64,000 nucleotides of DNA from Cupriavidus sp. D39 (GCF_026627925.1 NZ_JAPNLE010000009.1:124001-188000), one strand, 5' to 3'; numbered from the stretch's first letter, positions 36,710 through 46,589 are shown. Numbers and translations are program-made. The notes: generated by a model not told the origin, from the letters alone.

Positions 36710-37776
36710 ATGAACAAAGCACTGGCCATGGCCGCGGCGACACTCGCGGCACTGACCCACGGGCAAGCGCAAGCCCAATCGTCCGTCACGATGTATGGCG
36801 TGGTGGATGCCGGCATCGAATACGTAAACCGCGTGCCGAACGCGGCAAAGCAGGGCGACAGCCTCTTGCGCATGACCTCCGGCAATATTGCCGGCAGCCG
36901 CTGGGGCATGCGTGGCGTGGAGGATCTCGGTGGCGGCCTAAAGGGCGTGTTCGTGCTCGAAGGCGGCATGGTGCTCGATACCGGATCGTCCTCCCAGGGC
37001 GGCCGGATCTTTGGGCGCAAGGCCTATGTCGGCGTCGACAGCAGCGCCTATGGCCAGTTCACGCTGGGCCGGCATCACAACCTGATGTTCGACCTGATCA
37101 TCGCGTTCGATCCCATGTTCTTCGCGCCGAAGTACTCGTCGTTCAGCCACGACAACTGGCTGGCGGGACGCGTGGACAACGCGGCCAAGTACACCGGCAA
37201 GTTTGGCGGGCTGACGGTAGCGGCGCTGTACAGCTTCGGGGTGGATTCCACCGTGGCCAATGGCTCGGAAGTGCCGGGCAACAGCCGTGTGGGGCGCGAC
37301 ATGAGCGCCGGCTTTACCTACCAGAGCGGCCGTTTTCGCGTGGGGGCGCGTACGACCAGCTCAATGGCAGCAGCGTGGCCACGGCCGGCAAGACCGAGCG
37401 GCGCTATGTCGGCGCGGCCGCGGTGGATCTGGAGGCGGTCAGCGTCTACGTGGGCTACCGCCGGCTGGCGAGCCAGTTGCTGGCGTCGATGTCGCGCACG
37501 GACCTGATGTGGACCGGCGTGAACTGGAACCTGGCGCCGGCCGTTGCGCTGACCGGCGCCGTGTACAAGACCAATGACCGCACCTCGGCCAAGGATCCCA
37601 TCTCCTTTGTGCTGTCGGCCGGCTATCGGTTCTCCAAGCGCACCGACGCCTACCTGACGGCTTCCTACACGAAGAACAAGGGTGGGTCCGCGCTCAGTGC
37701 CAACGGCTACGACGGCTCGATCGTGCCTGGCGCCAACCAGCTGGGCGCGGTGGTGGGTCTGCGGCATAGCTTCTGA
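36710..37776 (+). CDS. Gram-negative porin (Burkholderiales type), one apparent frameshift
   Basis: ATG 36710 follows AAGGAGACG. A signal peptide ends at AQAQ and SSVTMYGVVDAGIEYVN starts the barrel, as in Omp32/OpcP-type general porins. The frame breaks at the GGGGG run 37342-37346. One added G joins RFRVGGAYDQLNGSS to the second frame and restores 355 residues ending in the outer-membrane signature VVGLRHSF. It probably admits the aromatic acid degraded by the genes downstream. Confidence 0.92.
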
Positions 37777-37923
37777 GCGGCGGCTAGCGCGCTTTTCACC
37801 TGGCACTTTCCTGTGCGGCTAACGCCGACACTTGGCGGCTGCCCATCGACTTGACGGTGCAGCCGCTTTCCTTTTGCGCGCATCGTGGGGTGGGTGCAGT
37901 GTTGGCGCGAGACAAGGTTTACC

Positions 37924-37957
37924 ATTAATTGACATGCAATCAAATAACGCCTAAATT
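37924..37957 (+). promoter_or_regulatory. Promoter of the aromatic-acid cluster with a shared element
   Basis: TTGACA (37929-37934), 17 bases, TAAATT (37952-37957). The overlapping ATTAATTGACATGCAATCAA continues with ATAACGCC and is closely matched by 46490-46517, at the other end of the cluster, suggesting control by one regulator. Confidence 0.65.
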
Positions 37958-37991
37958 ATTGAGACGGTAGCATTTAATCAAAGGAGACGCC

Positions 37992-39245
37992 GTGACGGAG
38001 CAGATCAAGGCACAGGTAACAGCAGGCATGCGTGGCGCATCGTGGGATGCGCGCCTGATGACGCGCCCTTACCAGATGGTCCCCTATGCGCTGGGTACCG
38101 CGGATGGCCAGCGCACGCTCGGCTTTCTCTTCACGGCGACCGGCAAGGAAAAGACCGTCGTCTCGGTGATGCACCCCCGCGAGATGGCGATCACGCATTA
38201 CCTCGTGCCGTTCATCCTCGACGCCGGTTGCGCCTGCTGGGTGCAGGGCCCCCGCTCGATCGGCAACGACCTGCGCCTGGAGCATGAGATCGCGCTGTTC
38301 GACGTGGCGGCCGGCATGGCGCACCTGCGCGAGCTGGGCTTTGAGCGCATCGTGCTGCTGGGCAACTCCGGCGGCGCATCGCTCTACACCTTCTACAACC
38401 AGCAGGCGCTCACGCCGGCATCGCAGCGCATCGCCAGGACCCCGGGCGGGCGGCCGACCAACCTGGCAGAGCTGCAGATGCCCACCGTCGACGGCATGAT
38501 CCTGGTGTCGCCGCATCCGGGGCAGGGCAAGCTGCTGATGACCGGGCTCGATCCTTCCGTTGTCGACGAGAACGATCCGATGCAGACCGATGCCTCGCTC
38601 GACCCGTTCTGCGCGGCAAACGGCTTCGAGGCCGCCAGCGGGCGCGGCAGTTATGCGCCGGATTTTGTCGCGCGTTATCGTGCCGCGCAGGAAGAGCGGG
38701 TCAGGCGGATCGACGAGCATGCCAGGCAGTTGCTGCACACCAAGCAAGACGCCCGCCAGCGCATCAAGGCAGGCGGCGGCACCGATCTGGACCGGCGCGT
38801 GGCCGCGCATGCGCCTATCTTCCACGTCTGGCGCACGGACGCCGACCTGCGATCCTGGGACATCACGCTGGACCCGTCGGACCGCAAGACGGGCTCGCTG
38901 TGGGGCGAGGATCCCTTTGTCTCCAACTGGGGCAGCGTTGGCTTTGCCCGCGTGGTAACGCCGGAATCCTGGCTGTCGACCTGGTCGGGCCTGACTTCCA
39001 ATGCGTCGCTGGACAAGACCATCGGCGCGGTGCACCAGCCCACGCTGCTGCTGGAGTACACCGGAGACCAGTGCACGTTCCCCGCCGATATCGAGTCAGT
39101 CTACGAGCAGATCGGCAGCACGGAAAAGCGCCATATCCGCGTGCGCGGCAATCACCATGGCATGGCATTGAGCCGCGACGAAGAGCCGGGCCAGCGTATC
39201 GCCGGGGCGCACATCGTCGAGTGGCTGCGCGAGCTGATGGTGTAA
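37992..39245 (+). CDS. Alpha/beta hydrolase of the aromatic-acid cluster
   Basis: GTG at 37992 follows AAAGGAGACG. The 417-residue protein has the nucleophile elbow LLGNSGGASLY near residue 125 and a C-terminal HHGMALS that can supply the catalytic His, with an acid in EYTGDQCTFP. It lacks a signal peptide. In this cluster, beside a CoA/AMP ligase and a ring-activating flavoprotein, it could cleave a thioester, ester or ring-fission product. Family members are usually annotated only as alpha/beta hydrolase. Confidence 0.85.
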   Translation: MTEQIKAQVTAGMRGASWDARLMTRPYQMVPYALGTADGQRTLGFLFTATGKEKTVVSVMHPREMAITHYLVPFILDAGCACWVQGPRSIGNDLRLEHEIALFDVAAGMAHLRELGFERIVLLGNSGGASLYTFYNQQALTPASQRIARTPGGRPTNLAELQMPTVDGMILVSPHPGQGKLLMTGLDPSVVDENDPMQTDASLDPFCAANGFEAASGRGSYAPDFVARYRAAQEERVRRIDEHARQLLHTKQDARQRIKAGGGTDLDRRVAAHAPIFHVWRTDADLRSWDITLDPSDRKTGSLWGEDPFVSNWGSVGFARVVTPESWLSTWSGLTSNASLDKTIGAVHQPTLLLEYTGDQCTFPADIESVYEQIGSTEKRHIRVRGNHHGMALSRDEEPGQRIAGAHIVEWLRELMV

Positions 39246-39317
39246 GGCAAGTCATCCGGCGCGTCGGGCCACGTTCGGCGCGCCAGCAAAAAAACAGACA
39301 AGCAAGGGTAGACAGAC

Positions 39318-41017
39318 ATGTTGCAATCCCAATCGGTACGGCCCCCGGAGCTACTGGCGGGCGTCAGGTACCCCGACGAAGACCGGCTGCGGCGCAATGT
39401 TGCCGAAGGCGTGCTGACGCAAGAAACCTTGGTCGGCGCATTTCGCGCGTCGTTCCAGGCCAACGCGGACCGGCTCGCGCTGGTGGGCCCGGAGGGCAGG
39501 CTGACCTACCGCGAACTGGACGAGAAAACCGAGCGCCTTGGCGCCGCGCTGCTGGCGCTGGGCCTGCGGCCGCTGGATCGCGCGGTGTTCCAGTGCGGCA
39601 ACAGCAACGAGCTGCTGCTGGCATTCTTTGGCTGCCTGAAGGCGGGCATCATTGCGCTTTGCTCGCTGCAGGCGTTCCGCAAGCTGGAGATCGGCTATCT
39701 CGGCAATCTTTGCGAAGCGCGCCTGCACGTGGTGCAGGGCGACGATGCCAAGTTCGACGACGTGGCCTTTGCGCAGGAGATGCAGGCGGAAGTGCCGAGC
39801 CTTTCCATCATCCTGCAGGCGCGTGGCGAGCGTCGTGGCAGCGCGGTGCTGCTGGCCGACCTGATCGAGGAAATGCCGCTGGCCAGGGCGCGCGCGATCC
39901 TGGCGGGCGTCAAGCCCCATCCCTTCCAGGCTGCCGTGTTCCAGCTCTCCGGCGGCACCACGGGCGTGCCCAAGATCATCCCGCGCTTCCAGAACGAATA
40001 CCTGTACAACATGCGCGCGGTGGCGGCTTGCAATGGCTATACGAAGGACGACGTGCTGTTCTTCCCCACGCCGTACATGCACAACCTCAACATGGGCTGC
40101 TTCTTCGGGCCGTTCCTGCTGACCGGCGCCACGTTGACGGTCACCCCGGATCTCGGCGAGGAGAACCTGCGCGGCTTGGTGCGCGACTACCAGCCTACCT
40201 GGTTCGGCGTGGCGGGCCCGATCCTGACGCGCATTGCGCCGGAGCTGGCGCAGTCCGATGCCAGCGCACGCTCGCGCAGGAATTTCATCGCGACGAAGAA
40301 CGCCGCCGGCCTCACGCGGCTGACCGGCTCGCCCACGCACCACATTTTCGGCATGACCGAAGGCGTGATCATGTTCGCCCGCAAGCACGACCCGCAAGAG
40401 ATCCGCGACACCTCCGTCGGCAGTCCGGTGTCCACGCATGACGAGGTCAAGCTTGTGTACCCCGGCACGGAGGATCCCGTGGCCGACGGCGAGCCCGGCG
40501 AAGCCCTGTTCCGCGGGCCTTACACCATCCGCGGCTACTACAAGTCCGAGCAGGAAGACGTGACCCGCTTTACCGCGGACGGCTTCTACCGCTCCGGCGA
40601 CCTGATGACCTCGCGCGTGGTGGACGGCAAGCGCTACTACTTTTCTGCGGCCGCATCAAGGATGTGGTGGACCGCGGCGGCGAGAAGATCAACGCCGAGG
40701 AACTGGAAAACGTCATCAACCTGCACCCGGGCGTGCTGGCCTCGGCCGTGGTGGGCATGCCGGATCGCGTCTATGGCGAGCGCGTGTGCGCCTTCGTCAT
40801 TCCCGAGCCGCCGGCAACCGATCTCACGTTGGCGCAACTGACCCAATACCTGCAGGAAGCCGGGCTGGCCAAGTTCAAGTGGCCCGAACGGCTGGAAGTC
40901 ATCCGAGAGTTCCCGCTGACCGCATCCGGCAAGCTCAGCAAGGTGCTGCTGCGCCAGCAGATCATCCAGTTGCTCGAGGCCGAGACGGCCGGCAACACCG
41001 TAACCGAAGGGAAGTGA
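39318..41017 (+). CDS. Acyl-AMP/CoA ligase (salicylate- or 2,3-dihydroxybenzoate-AMP-ligase-like), one apparent frameshift
   Basis: The adenylation motifs are present in order: FQLSGGTTGVPKIIPR (P-loop), FGMTEG, FYRSGDL, CGRIKDVVDRGGEKINAEE and PLTASGKLSK with the catalytic Lys. The frame breaks at the TTTT run 40641-40644. One extra T gives KRYYFFCGRIKDVV and a 566-residue enzyme. It resembles EntE/DhbE and the salicylate ligases, so it should activate an aromatic acid with ATP, perhaps passing it to CoA. The next gene starts two bases after its stop, indicating an operon. Confidence 0.88.
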
Positions 41018-41018
41018 A

Positions 41019-41890
41019 ATGACCGAAGCGAAACACCTTGTCGGCGTGCCGTCCGTGCAACTGCACGGCGTGCACCACACCGCGCGTCCCACCTGGAAGC
41101 TGGCCGAGACCGTGCATTTCTACCGCGACCTGCTTGGCCTGCCGCTGGTCCACGCCATTTCGGCCAAGGGCTGGGGCCCGGACAACCATGCGGACTTCCT
41201 GCACTTCTTCTTCGATAGCGGCAACAGCAGCACCATTGCCTTCTTCTACTACATCGGCACCGAGCGGCCGGACTGGCTGGCGGTACGCGAGCACTACCAG
41301 GACCGCGCCACGCACACCGCCTGGCGCGTGCGCGACGAAGCGGAGCTGCTGGCATGGCGCCAGCGCGTGGAGGCGGTCGGCATTCCGGTGCGCTACCAGA
41401 TCCGCCACGAGGTCATCGAGTCGATCTACTTCAACGATCCCAACGGCTATCCGATCGAGATCACCTGGCAGCTGCGCCCGTTCAGCGAGGCCGATGCGCT
41501 TGACGCCAGGCTGACCATCGAGTCCGCCATGGCGCTGGAGCAAGCCGCCGACGCCGCCACGGCCTTTACTTCCATTGAACCCGTCTGGCAGGCCAAGGCC
41601 GCGCAGATCGGCACGGCGCCGGAGCAGGCCGGCCGCGCATCGGTCTATGTGCTGGACGTGCCGGAATTCGCCGCGCTGATCGACGTGGCGCGCACCACAG
41701 AAGGCTATGCCACCACGCCGCTGCCAAACGGCTATGTGCGCATCGACGGCAATCCGCAGATCCACTTCCGGCGCAAGGCGCTCGGCTTCAAGCCGGCAGT
41801 CTGGTACGGCGCGCTGACCGGCGGCCTGGCCGGGCGCATCGTCCAGTTCGACATGGACGCGCTGGTGATTTCCCCGGGGAGGCGCAATGA
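41019..41890 (+). CDS. VOC-family (glyoxalase/extradiol dioxygenase fold) protein, apparent frameshift at the 3' end
   Basis: Two VOC modules are visible. The first has VQLHGVHHTARPTWKLAETV, THTAWRV and a Glu in GYPIEITWQL, the His/His/Glu set that binds a divalent metal. The second, from about residue 205, is degenerate. The frame runs past its natural end because of the GGGG run 41876-41879; one extra G gives ISPGEAQ and a stop at 41888-41890, overlapping the next ATG (ATGA) and leaving 290 residues. In this context it may be a ring-cleaving dioxygenase, but lyase or isomerase roles are also known in the family. Confidence 0.85.
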
Positions 41891-43068
41891 AAGCCGCCAT
41901 GAAGGCCGCCATGAAAGTCGCCATCATCGGAGGCGGCCCCTCGGGGCTCTTCCTCTCCATCCTGCTCAAGGAGCGGCTGGCGTCGGTGGAGATCGACATC
42001 TACGAGCAAAACCCGGAGAACACCACCTTTGGTTTCGGCGTGGTGCTGGCCGACACCGGGCTGTCCAACCTGCGTGCTGCCTCGCCGGCAGTGGTCGACG
42101 AGCTCGCAAAGGCGATGCGCTTCAGCGACCAGCACACCATCGTGAGCCATGAGGCCCCGATCACCATGAAGCGCCCCGGCGCGGGCGGCGGCGCGATTCC
42201 GCGCATCCAGCTGCTGTCGGTGCTGCAGGCGCGAGCCCGCGAGCTGGGTGTGCGCGTGACGTACAACCAGCGGATCAGCGACTTCTCGGCCATCGACGCC
42301 GACCTGGTCGTGGGCGCGGACGGCGTCAACTCGCTGCTGCGGGCGTCCAACGAGGAGGGCTTTGGCACCACGCGCCGCAACCTGACCAACCACTTTGCCT
42401 GGTACGGCGTGGAGAAGGCGTTCCCCAACCCGGCCCTGGTGTTCCGGCAGTACAAGGGTGGCTATCTTGTAGCGCACTACTACCCGTACTCGGACTCCAT
42501 GAGCACCTTCGTGGCCGAGTGCGATCACCAGACCTGGCAGGAATTCGCCATGGACGCGATGTCCAACGAGGCGCGCCAGGCCTTGTTCGAGACGGTGTTC
42601 GCCGCGGAGCTGGGTGGCTACAAGCTGGTCTCCAATCATTCGAACTGGCGCCAGTTCCCGGTCGTGGTCAACCGGACCTGGCACGTTGGCAACCAGGTGC
42701 TGATTGGCGATGCGCTGACCAGCGCCCACTTCTCGATCGGCTCGGGCACCCGCATCGCCATGGAAGACGCGATCGCGCTGGCCGAGGCCATCGTGGCGTT
42801 CCCCGATGACGTGCCGGCGGCGCTGCAGCGCTACGATGACGTGCGCCGCCCGCAAAAGGCCAAGCTGATCCACGCATCGGAGGCTTCGTACAACTGGTAT
42901 GAGCGCATCCGCGAGTGGATGAACGTGGCGACGCCGCATGAGTTCGTCTACCGCTTCATGACCCGCACCGGTCGCGTGGATGTGAACCGGCTGCGCGAGC
43001 AGTATCCCATCCTGATCGCCGAGCTGGCGGCCGCGGGCGTCTCCGATCTCACCGCGCCGCAGCCATGA
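41887..43068 (+). CDS. FAD-dependent monooxygenase, salicylyl-CoA 5-hydroxylase / anthraniloyl-CoA monooxygenase-like
   Basis: The N-terminal FAD motif AIIGGGPSGLFLSILLKER, the DG motif DLVVGADGVNSLLR and GDALTSAHFSIGSGTRIAMEDA mark a group A flavoprotein hydroxylase. The FSIGSGTRIAMEDA form is typical of enzymes acting on aryl-CoA thioesters (known for SdgC and 2-aminobenzoyl-CoA monooxygenase). At 393 residues it corresponds to the hydroxylase part only. It is translationally coupled to the VOC gene. Together with the upstream ligase it suggests a CoA-dependent hydroxylation of an aromatic acid such as salicylate; the true substrate is inference. Confidence 0.88.
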   Translation: MKAAMKAAMKVAIIGGGPSGLFLSILLKERLASVEIDIYEQNPENTTFGFGVVLADTGLSNLRAASPAVVDELAKAMRFSDQHTIVSHEAPITMKRPGAGGGAIPRIQLLSVLQARARELGVRVTYNQRISDFSAIDADLVVGADGVNSLLRASNEEGFGTTRRNLTNHFAWYGVEKAFPNPALVFRQYKGGYLVAHYYPYSDSMSTFVAECDHQTWQEFAMDAMSNEARQALFETVFAAELGGYKLVSNHSNWRQFPVVVNRTWHVGNQVLIGDALTSAHFSIGSGTRIAMEDAIALAEAIVAFPDDVPAALQRYDDVRRPQKAKLIHASEASYNWYERIREWMNVATPHEFVYRFMTRTGRVDVNRLREQYPILIAELAAAGVSDLTAPQP

Positions 43069-43093
43069 TGCGTGCCACCGAGTATGTGCTCAT

Positions 43094-44092
43094 GTGATCG
43101 ACATCGAGTGCTTTGTCGAAGCCATCCGCACGCGCGCCTATGACATCCGCTGCATCGCCCGCCGCCCCGACGGTGCGCTGGTGTTCGATGCCATGTTCTC
43201 CCCGATCTGCGTGCGGCTGGACGCGCGCGTGGGCACGCCCATCCCGGATTCCCTGCGCGCCGCGCTCAGCGTTTTCCTGCGCAAGCCGGCCACCGTCCCC
43301 GCCCGGACCGAGCCTCAGACCCAAAGCGAACCCAAGATGAATTACCGAATTGGCCAGATTGTCCCCAGCTCCAACATCACCATGGAGCGCGAAGTGCCGG
43401 CCATCTTTGCCGGGCGCATGCAGCGATTGCCGGAGCGTTTCTCCTTTCATTCAAGCCGCGTGCGCATGCACCGCGTGGTGGCGGAGGAGCTGGAGCGCAT
43501 GAACCGCGACATGGGCCGCTGCGCGCTGGAGCTCGCCGATGCGCGCGTGGACGTGATGAGCACCGCCTGCCTGGTGGCCACGATGTGCATGGGCCGTGGC
43601 TACCACCGGCAAGTGATCGAAGACCTGAACGCGGCCATTGCCGACGCGCCTTACCGGCCCGCGATCATGACCTCGGCCGGCGCGCTGGTCGAGGAGCTGA
43701 AGGACTTTGGCGCCAGGCGCATCTCGCTGATGGCGCCCTACAGCGACGCGCTGACGCGCACCGTGGTCGAGTACATCGAGAGCGAGGGCATCGAGGTCAA
43801 GGATGCGATCAACTTCTCCATCCTCGACAACCTGGAAGTCGGCGAGCGCGACCCGCTGCAGTTGCTGCAGGACATGAAGCGCCTGGACACCGCCGGCGTG
43901 GACACGGTGGTGCTGTCCGCGTGCGTGCAGATGCCGTCTTTCGCCGCGATCGAGCGCGCGCAGCTGGCGCTGGGCGTGCCTGTCACCTCGACGGCCATCT
44001 GCACGGCGCGGCAGATGCTGCGGCGCCTGGGCCTCGATGCGGTGGCGCCGGGTTCCGGCGCGTATCTTGGCAGCAAGACCGGGCTGGCGTAG
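43094..44092 (+). CDS. Maleate cis-trans isomerase / Asp-Glu racemase family protein with N-terminal extension
   Basis: From MNYRIGQIVPSSNITMEREV (43337) on, the 251-residue core matches maleate isomerases such as NicE, with the two catalytic Cys in MSTACLVATM and VVLSACVQMPSF. The same frame is open 81 codons further upstream to a GTG at 43094, encoding a well-formed IECFVEAIRTRAYDIRCIAR segment. Neither start has a good ribosome site. The extension may be a real domain, or a small gene fused through a sequence error. The enzyme would turn maleate from ring cleavage into fumarate. It closes the catabolic operon before the transporter. Confidence 0.85.
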   Translation: MIDIECFVEAIRTRAYDIRCIARRPDGALVFDAMFSPICVRLDARVGTPIPDSLRAALSVFLRKPATVPARTEPQTQSEPKMNYRIGQIVPSSNITMEREVPAIFAGRMQRLPERFSFHSSRVRMHRVVAEELERMNRDMGRCALELADARVDVMSTACLVATMCMGRGYHRQVIEDLNAAIADAPYRPAIMTSAGALVEELKDFGARRISLMAPYSDALTRTVVEYIESEGIEVKDAINFSILDNLEVGERDPLQLLQDMKRLDTAGVDTVVLSACVQMPSFAAIERAQLALGVPVTSTAICTARQMLRRLGLDAVAPGSGAYLGSKTGLA

Positions 44093-44134
44093 GCAACGAG
44101 CGCAACGAAAGCACAACGAAGGCGCAACGAAAGG
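44093..44134. repeat. 11-bp tandem repeat, about four units, between isomerase and MFS genes
   Basis: GCAACGAGC, GCAACGAAAGC, ACAACGAAGGC and GCAACGAAAGG are contiguous and end 24 bases before the MFS start codon. Confidence 0.8.
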
Positions 44135-44158
44135 GCCATCAGCGCCCGAGGAGACAAC

Positions 44159-45424
44159 ATGATTCAGGAAGCCCATCGCGCACCGTCCCCCGCCGGAAGG
44201 TGGACCTATATCGCGGTAGTGCTAGGCGCGGCGCTCGGCATGCTGGCCGGCTATGCGCCGCTGTTCAACGCGACCGCCGGCGTGTTCGTGCGGCCGCTGG
44301 CCACCGAGTTCGGCTGGGGCCGCTCGGAGGCGTCGCTGTCCTACGCGGCCTCGATGTTCGGGCTGGCGGTGGTCAGCCCGCTGGTGGGCACCATGATGGA
44401 TCGCTATGGCGTGCGGCGCGTGATCGCCGTGTCCGCGGTGGTCTTCGGCATTGCCACCGCCTGCATGGCGCTGCAGAACGGCAGCAAGGCCATGTGGGTC
44501 GGCTTGTCGGTGGTGGTTGGCGTGTTCGGCGCGGCCACGTCGGTGCTTGGCTATCTCGCCGTGCTGCCGCAGTGGTTCGACCGCCGTCTTGGCCTCGCAC
44601 TTGGCGTGGCCATGTGCGGGCTGGGGGCGGGCACCGTGCTGATGCCCGCCACGGCGCAGTATCTTATGGCCGGATACGGCTGGCGCACTGCCTATGTTGT
44701 GCTCGGCGCGGGATCGATCGCCTTGTCCTTGCTGGCATGCTCGCTGTTGCGTGAGCGCAAGACGGCCGGACGGGCGCTGGGCGCCGCCCGTGGCCAGGCC
44801 GTGGATGGCGTCCCGTTTGGTGAAGCACTGCGCAGCTATCGCCTGTGGGCCATCTGGGCGGTATTCGTGCTGGCGTCCTCCGCCACGCTGTCGCTAGGTC
44901 CCCATCTGCCGGCGATGTTCGCCGACCGCGGCTTCAGCCCGGCGGATGCGGCGCGCAGCGCCTCGATGGTGGGCATCGGCCTGCTGATCGGCCGTATCCT
45001 GACCGGGGTGCTGATCGACCGGATCCACGCCCCGTTCGTCGCCTGCGTGTTCTTTGGCGGTGGCGCGCTGGGCATCTTCCTGCTGCGCTCGGCGCATGAC
45101 TACCAGGCATTGCTGCTGGCCACCACGCTGATCGGCCTCACCATCGGCGCGGAGGGTGATCTGATCTCCTACCTGGTGCGTTCGTACTTCGGCTTGCGAT
45201 CCTTTGGCGCCTTGTTTGGCATTGCGTTCTCGGGCTACGGATTTGGCGCGGTGATCGGCCCGATCGGGCTTGGCGCCTGGTTCGACCGCCACGGCAGCTA
45301 CGATGCGCCGCTGCTGGTACTGTCCTTCATGTTGCTGCTGGCCGGCGCGCTGACGCTTTCCCTTGGCCGGTACCGGCGTGCGGGCGATCTACCGGCCGTG
45401 GCGCCGGCAGCCGCCAGCGCATGA
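44159..45424 (+). CDS. MFS transporter, probable aromatic-acid/monocarboxylate importer
   Basis: The 421-residue protein has 12 predicted hydrophobic segments. It has the MFS loop motif MMDRYGVRR after helix 2 and RILTGVLIDRIHAP in the matching second-half position. The pattern resembles MCT/oxalate-formate-type carriers. It is downstream of the aromatic-acid catabolic genes and upstream of a TetR gene in the same direction, so it probably imports the pathway substrate. Confidence 0.88.
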   Translation: MIQEAHRAPSPAGRWTYIAVVLGAALGMLAGYAPLFNATAGVFVRPLATEFGWGRSEASLSYAASMFGLAVVSPLVGTMMDRYGVRRVIAVSAVVFGIATACMALQNGSKAMWVGLSVVVGVFGAATSVLGYLAVLPQWFDRRLGLALGVAMCGLGAGTVLMPATAQYLMAGYGWRTAYVVLGAGSIALSLLACSLLRERKTAGRALGAARGQAVDGVPFGEALRSYRLWAIWAVFVLASSATLSLGPHLPAMFADRGFSPADAARSASMVGIGLLIGRILTGVLIDRIHAPFVACVFFGGGALGIFLLRSAHDYQALLLATTLIGLTIGAEGDLISYLVRSYFGLRSFGALFGIAFSGYGFGAVIGPIGLGAWFDRHGSYDAPLLVLSFMLLLAGALTLSLGRYRRAGDLPAVAPAAASA

Positions 45425-45497
45425 GCACGGGCTTGGGGCCAGGCCGGGACCGTTGACGGGTAGAATTAGCACTGGCGCAATTATCAAGCCGCGCCAT

Positions 45498-45528
45498 CTG
45501 CACCGATCTGCACCGATCTGCCACCGAC
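45498..45528. repeat. 10-bp tandem repeat directly before the TetR start
   Basis: CTGCACCGAT, CTGCACCGAT and CTGCCACCGAC are contiguous and stop two bases before the ATG at 45531. They replace any recognisable ribosome site. Confidence 0.8.
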
Positions 45529-45530
45529 CT

Positions 45531-46361
45531 ATGCCAGCCGCCAAGAAAATCGCCACCGTAGCCGAAAGCCCTCCCGCCACGCCGCGCCGCCGGGGCCGTC
45601 CGCCCAAGACGGACTCGCCCATCGGCGCGGAGGCCACGCTGAGCCGGTTCGCCATCCTGCAGCGCGCCATCGAGCTGACCAAGACCATGCCGCTGGACCA
45701 GATTTCCATGGTCCAGCTGGCCAAGGATTTCGGCGTGGCACCCGGGCTGATCCACTATTACCTTGGCGGGCGGGATCAACTGGTTTCCGGCGTGCTGAAT
45801 GACTACTACCGGCAGCGGCTGGCCCGGCTCTCGTCGCTTACCGGAGACTGGCGCCACGACGTGGAGTCCTTCGCGCGGCTGAGCTTCCAGGTGGCGATCG
45901 AAAACCCCGGCGTGAGCATCTATGTGGCCTCGCACAACCGCTTCCGGCTGTTCCAGGACGTGCAGCCGGGCGAGACCGACTACGGGATGGAGTTCTTCAA
46001 CCGGATGACGTCGGCCCTCATGCAGGGCGGATTCAATGCTGACCAGGTCGCGCTTGGCTACCATCTGCTGGCGCAATACCTTGTGTCCGCCAGCATGGCG
46101 GAAGCCTCCCGCCAGTTGCCGGTCCACCACCAGCGTTTTATCGAGAGCAAGCTGGATGCCGTGTCGCCGCTGCAGTATCCCGGCGCCCGCTTTGTCAGCA
46201 AGTCGTTCTCGCGCCTGAGTTCGGAGATTGCGTTCGAGGAAGGGCTGCGCATTACGCTGGATGGCATCGAGGGCTGGAAGCGGGGCGCGGGCCTTGCCGC
46301 CGCCCCCGTGGCCAGCCCCAGCGCCGCCGCGCCGCGCAAGCCCCGCGCCAGGAAAGCCTGA
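45531..46361 (+). CDS. TetR-family regulator of the aromatic-acid cluster
   Basis: ATG 45531 opens a 276-residue protein. A basic AT-hook-like tail, TPRRRGRPPKTD, precedes the helix-turn-helix MVQLAKDFGVAPGLIHYYLGGRD. A helical ligand domain follows, and the protein ends in a low-complexity Ala/Pro/Lys/Arg tail. It lacks a convincing ribosome site. Its likely targets are the similar elements at 37924 and 46490 that flank the cluster. The ligand is probably a pathway intermediate. Confidence 0.88.
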   Translation: MPAAKKIATVAESPPATPRRRGRPPKTDSPIGAEATLSRFAILQRAIELTKTMPLDQISMVQLAKDFGVAPGLIHYYLGGRDQLVSGVLNDYYRQRLARLSSLTGDWRHDVESFARLSFQVAIENPGVSIYVASHNRFRLFQDVQPGETDYGMEFFNRMTSALMQGGFNADQVALGYHLLAQYLVSASMAEASRQLPVHHQRFIESKLDAVSPLQYPGARFVSKSFSRLSSEIAFEEGLRITLDGIEGWKRGAGLAAAPVASPSAAAPRKPRARKA

Positions 46362-46489
46362 TTCTGGTGCCCTCGTTCCGCTTGCCTTTCGTGACGGCGA
46401 GCCGCACCCTGCGCATTCCCGCCTCCGGCTGTTGCTCTCCCCAGTAGCGGAAATTCCTTATTTGGCTTGTTGTCAATTAACTTGCGATC

Positions 46490-46517
46490 ATTAATTAACT
46501 GTGCATCAAATAATACC
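46490..46517 (+). promoter_or_regulatory. Second copy of the cluster regulatory element and a remnant gene start
   Basis: ATTAATTAACTGTGCATCAA plus ATAATACC closely matches 37924-37951. Sixty bases on, GGGAGACACC precedes ATG at 46558 (MQRRACLRGG), a start typical of exported proteins, but the frame runs straight into the 3' end of the minus-strand MarR gene. A deletion appears to have removed the rest of a former target gene. Confidence 0.5.
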
Positions 46518-46589
46518 GGGCGGGCTTCGCGCAGCCCGGCAATCAATGGGAGACACCATGCAACGTCGCGCCTGCCTCCGCGGTGGCCG

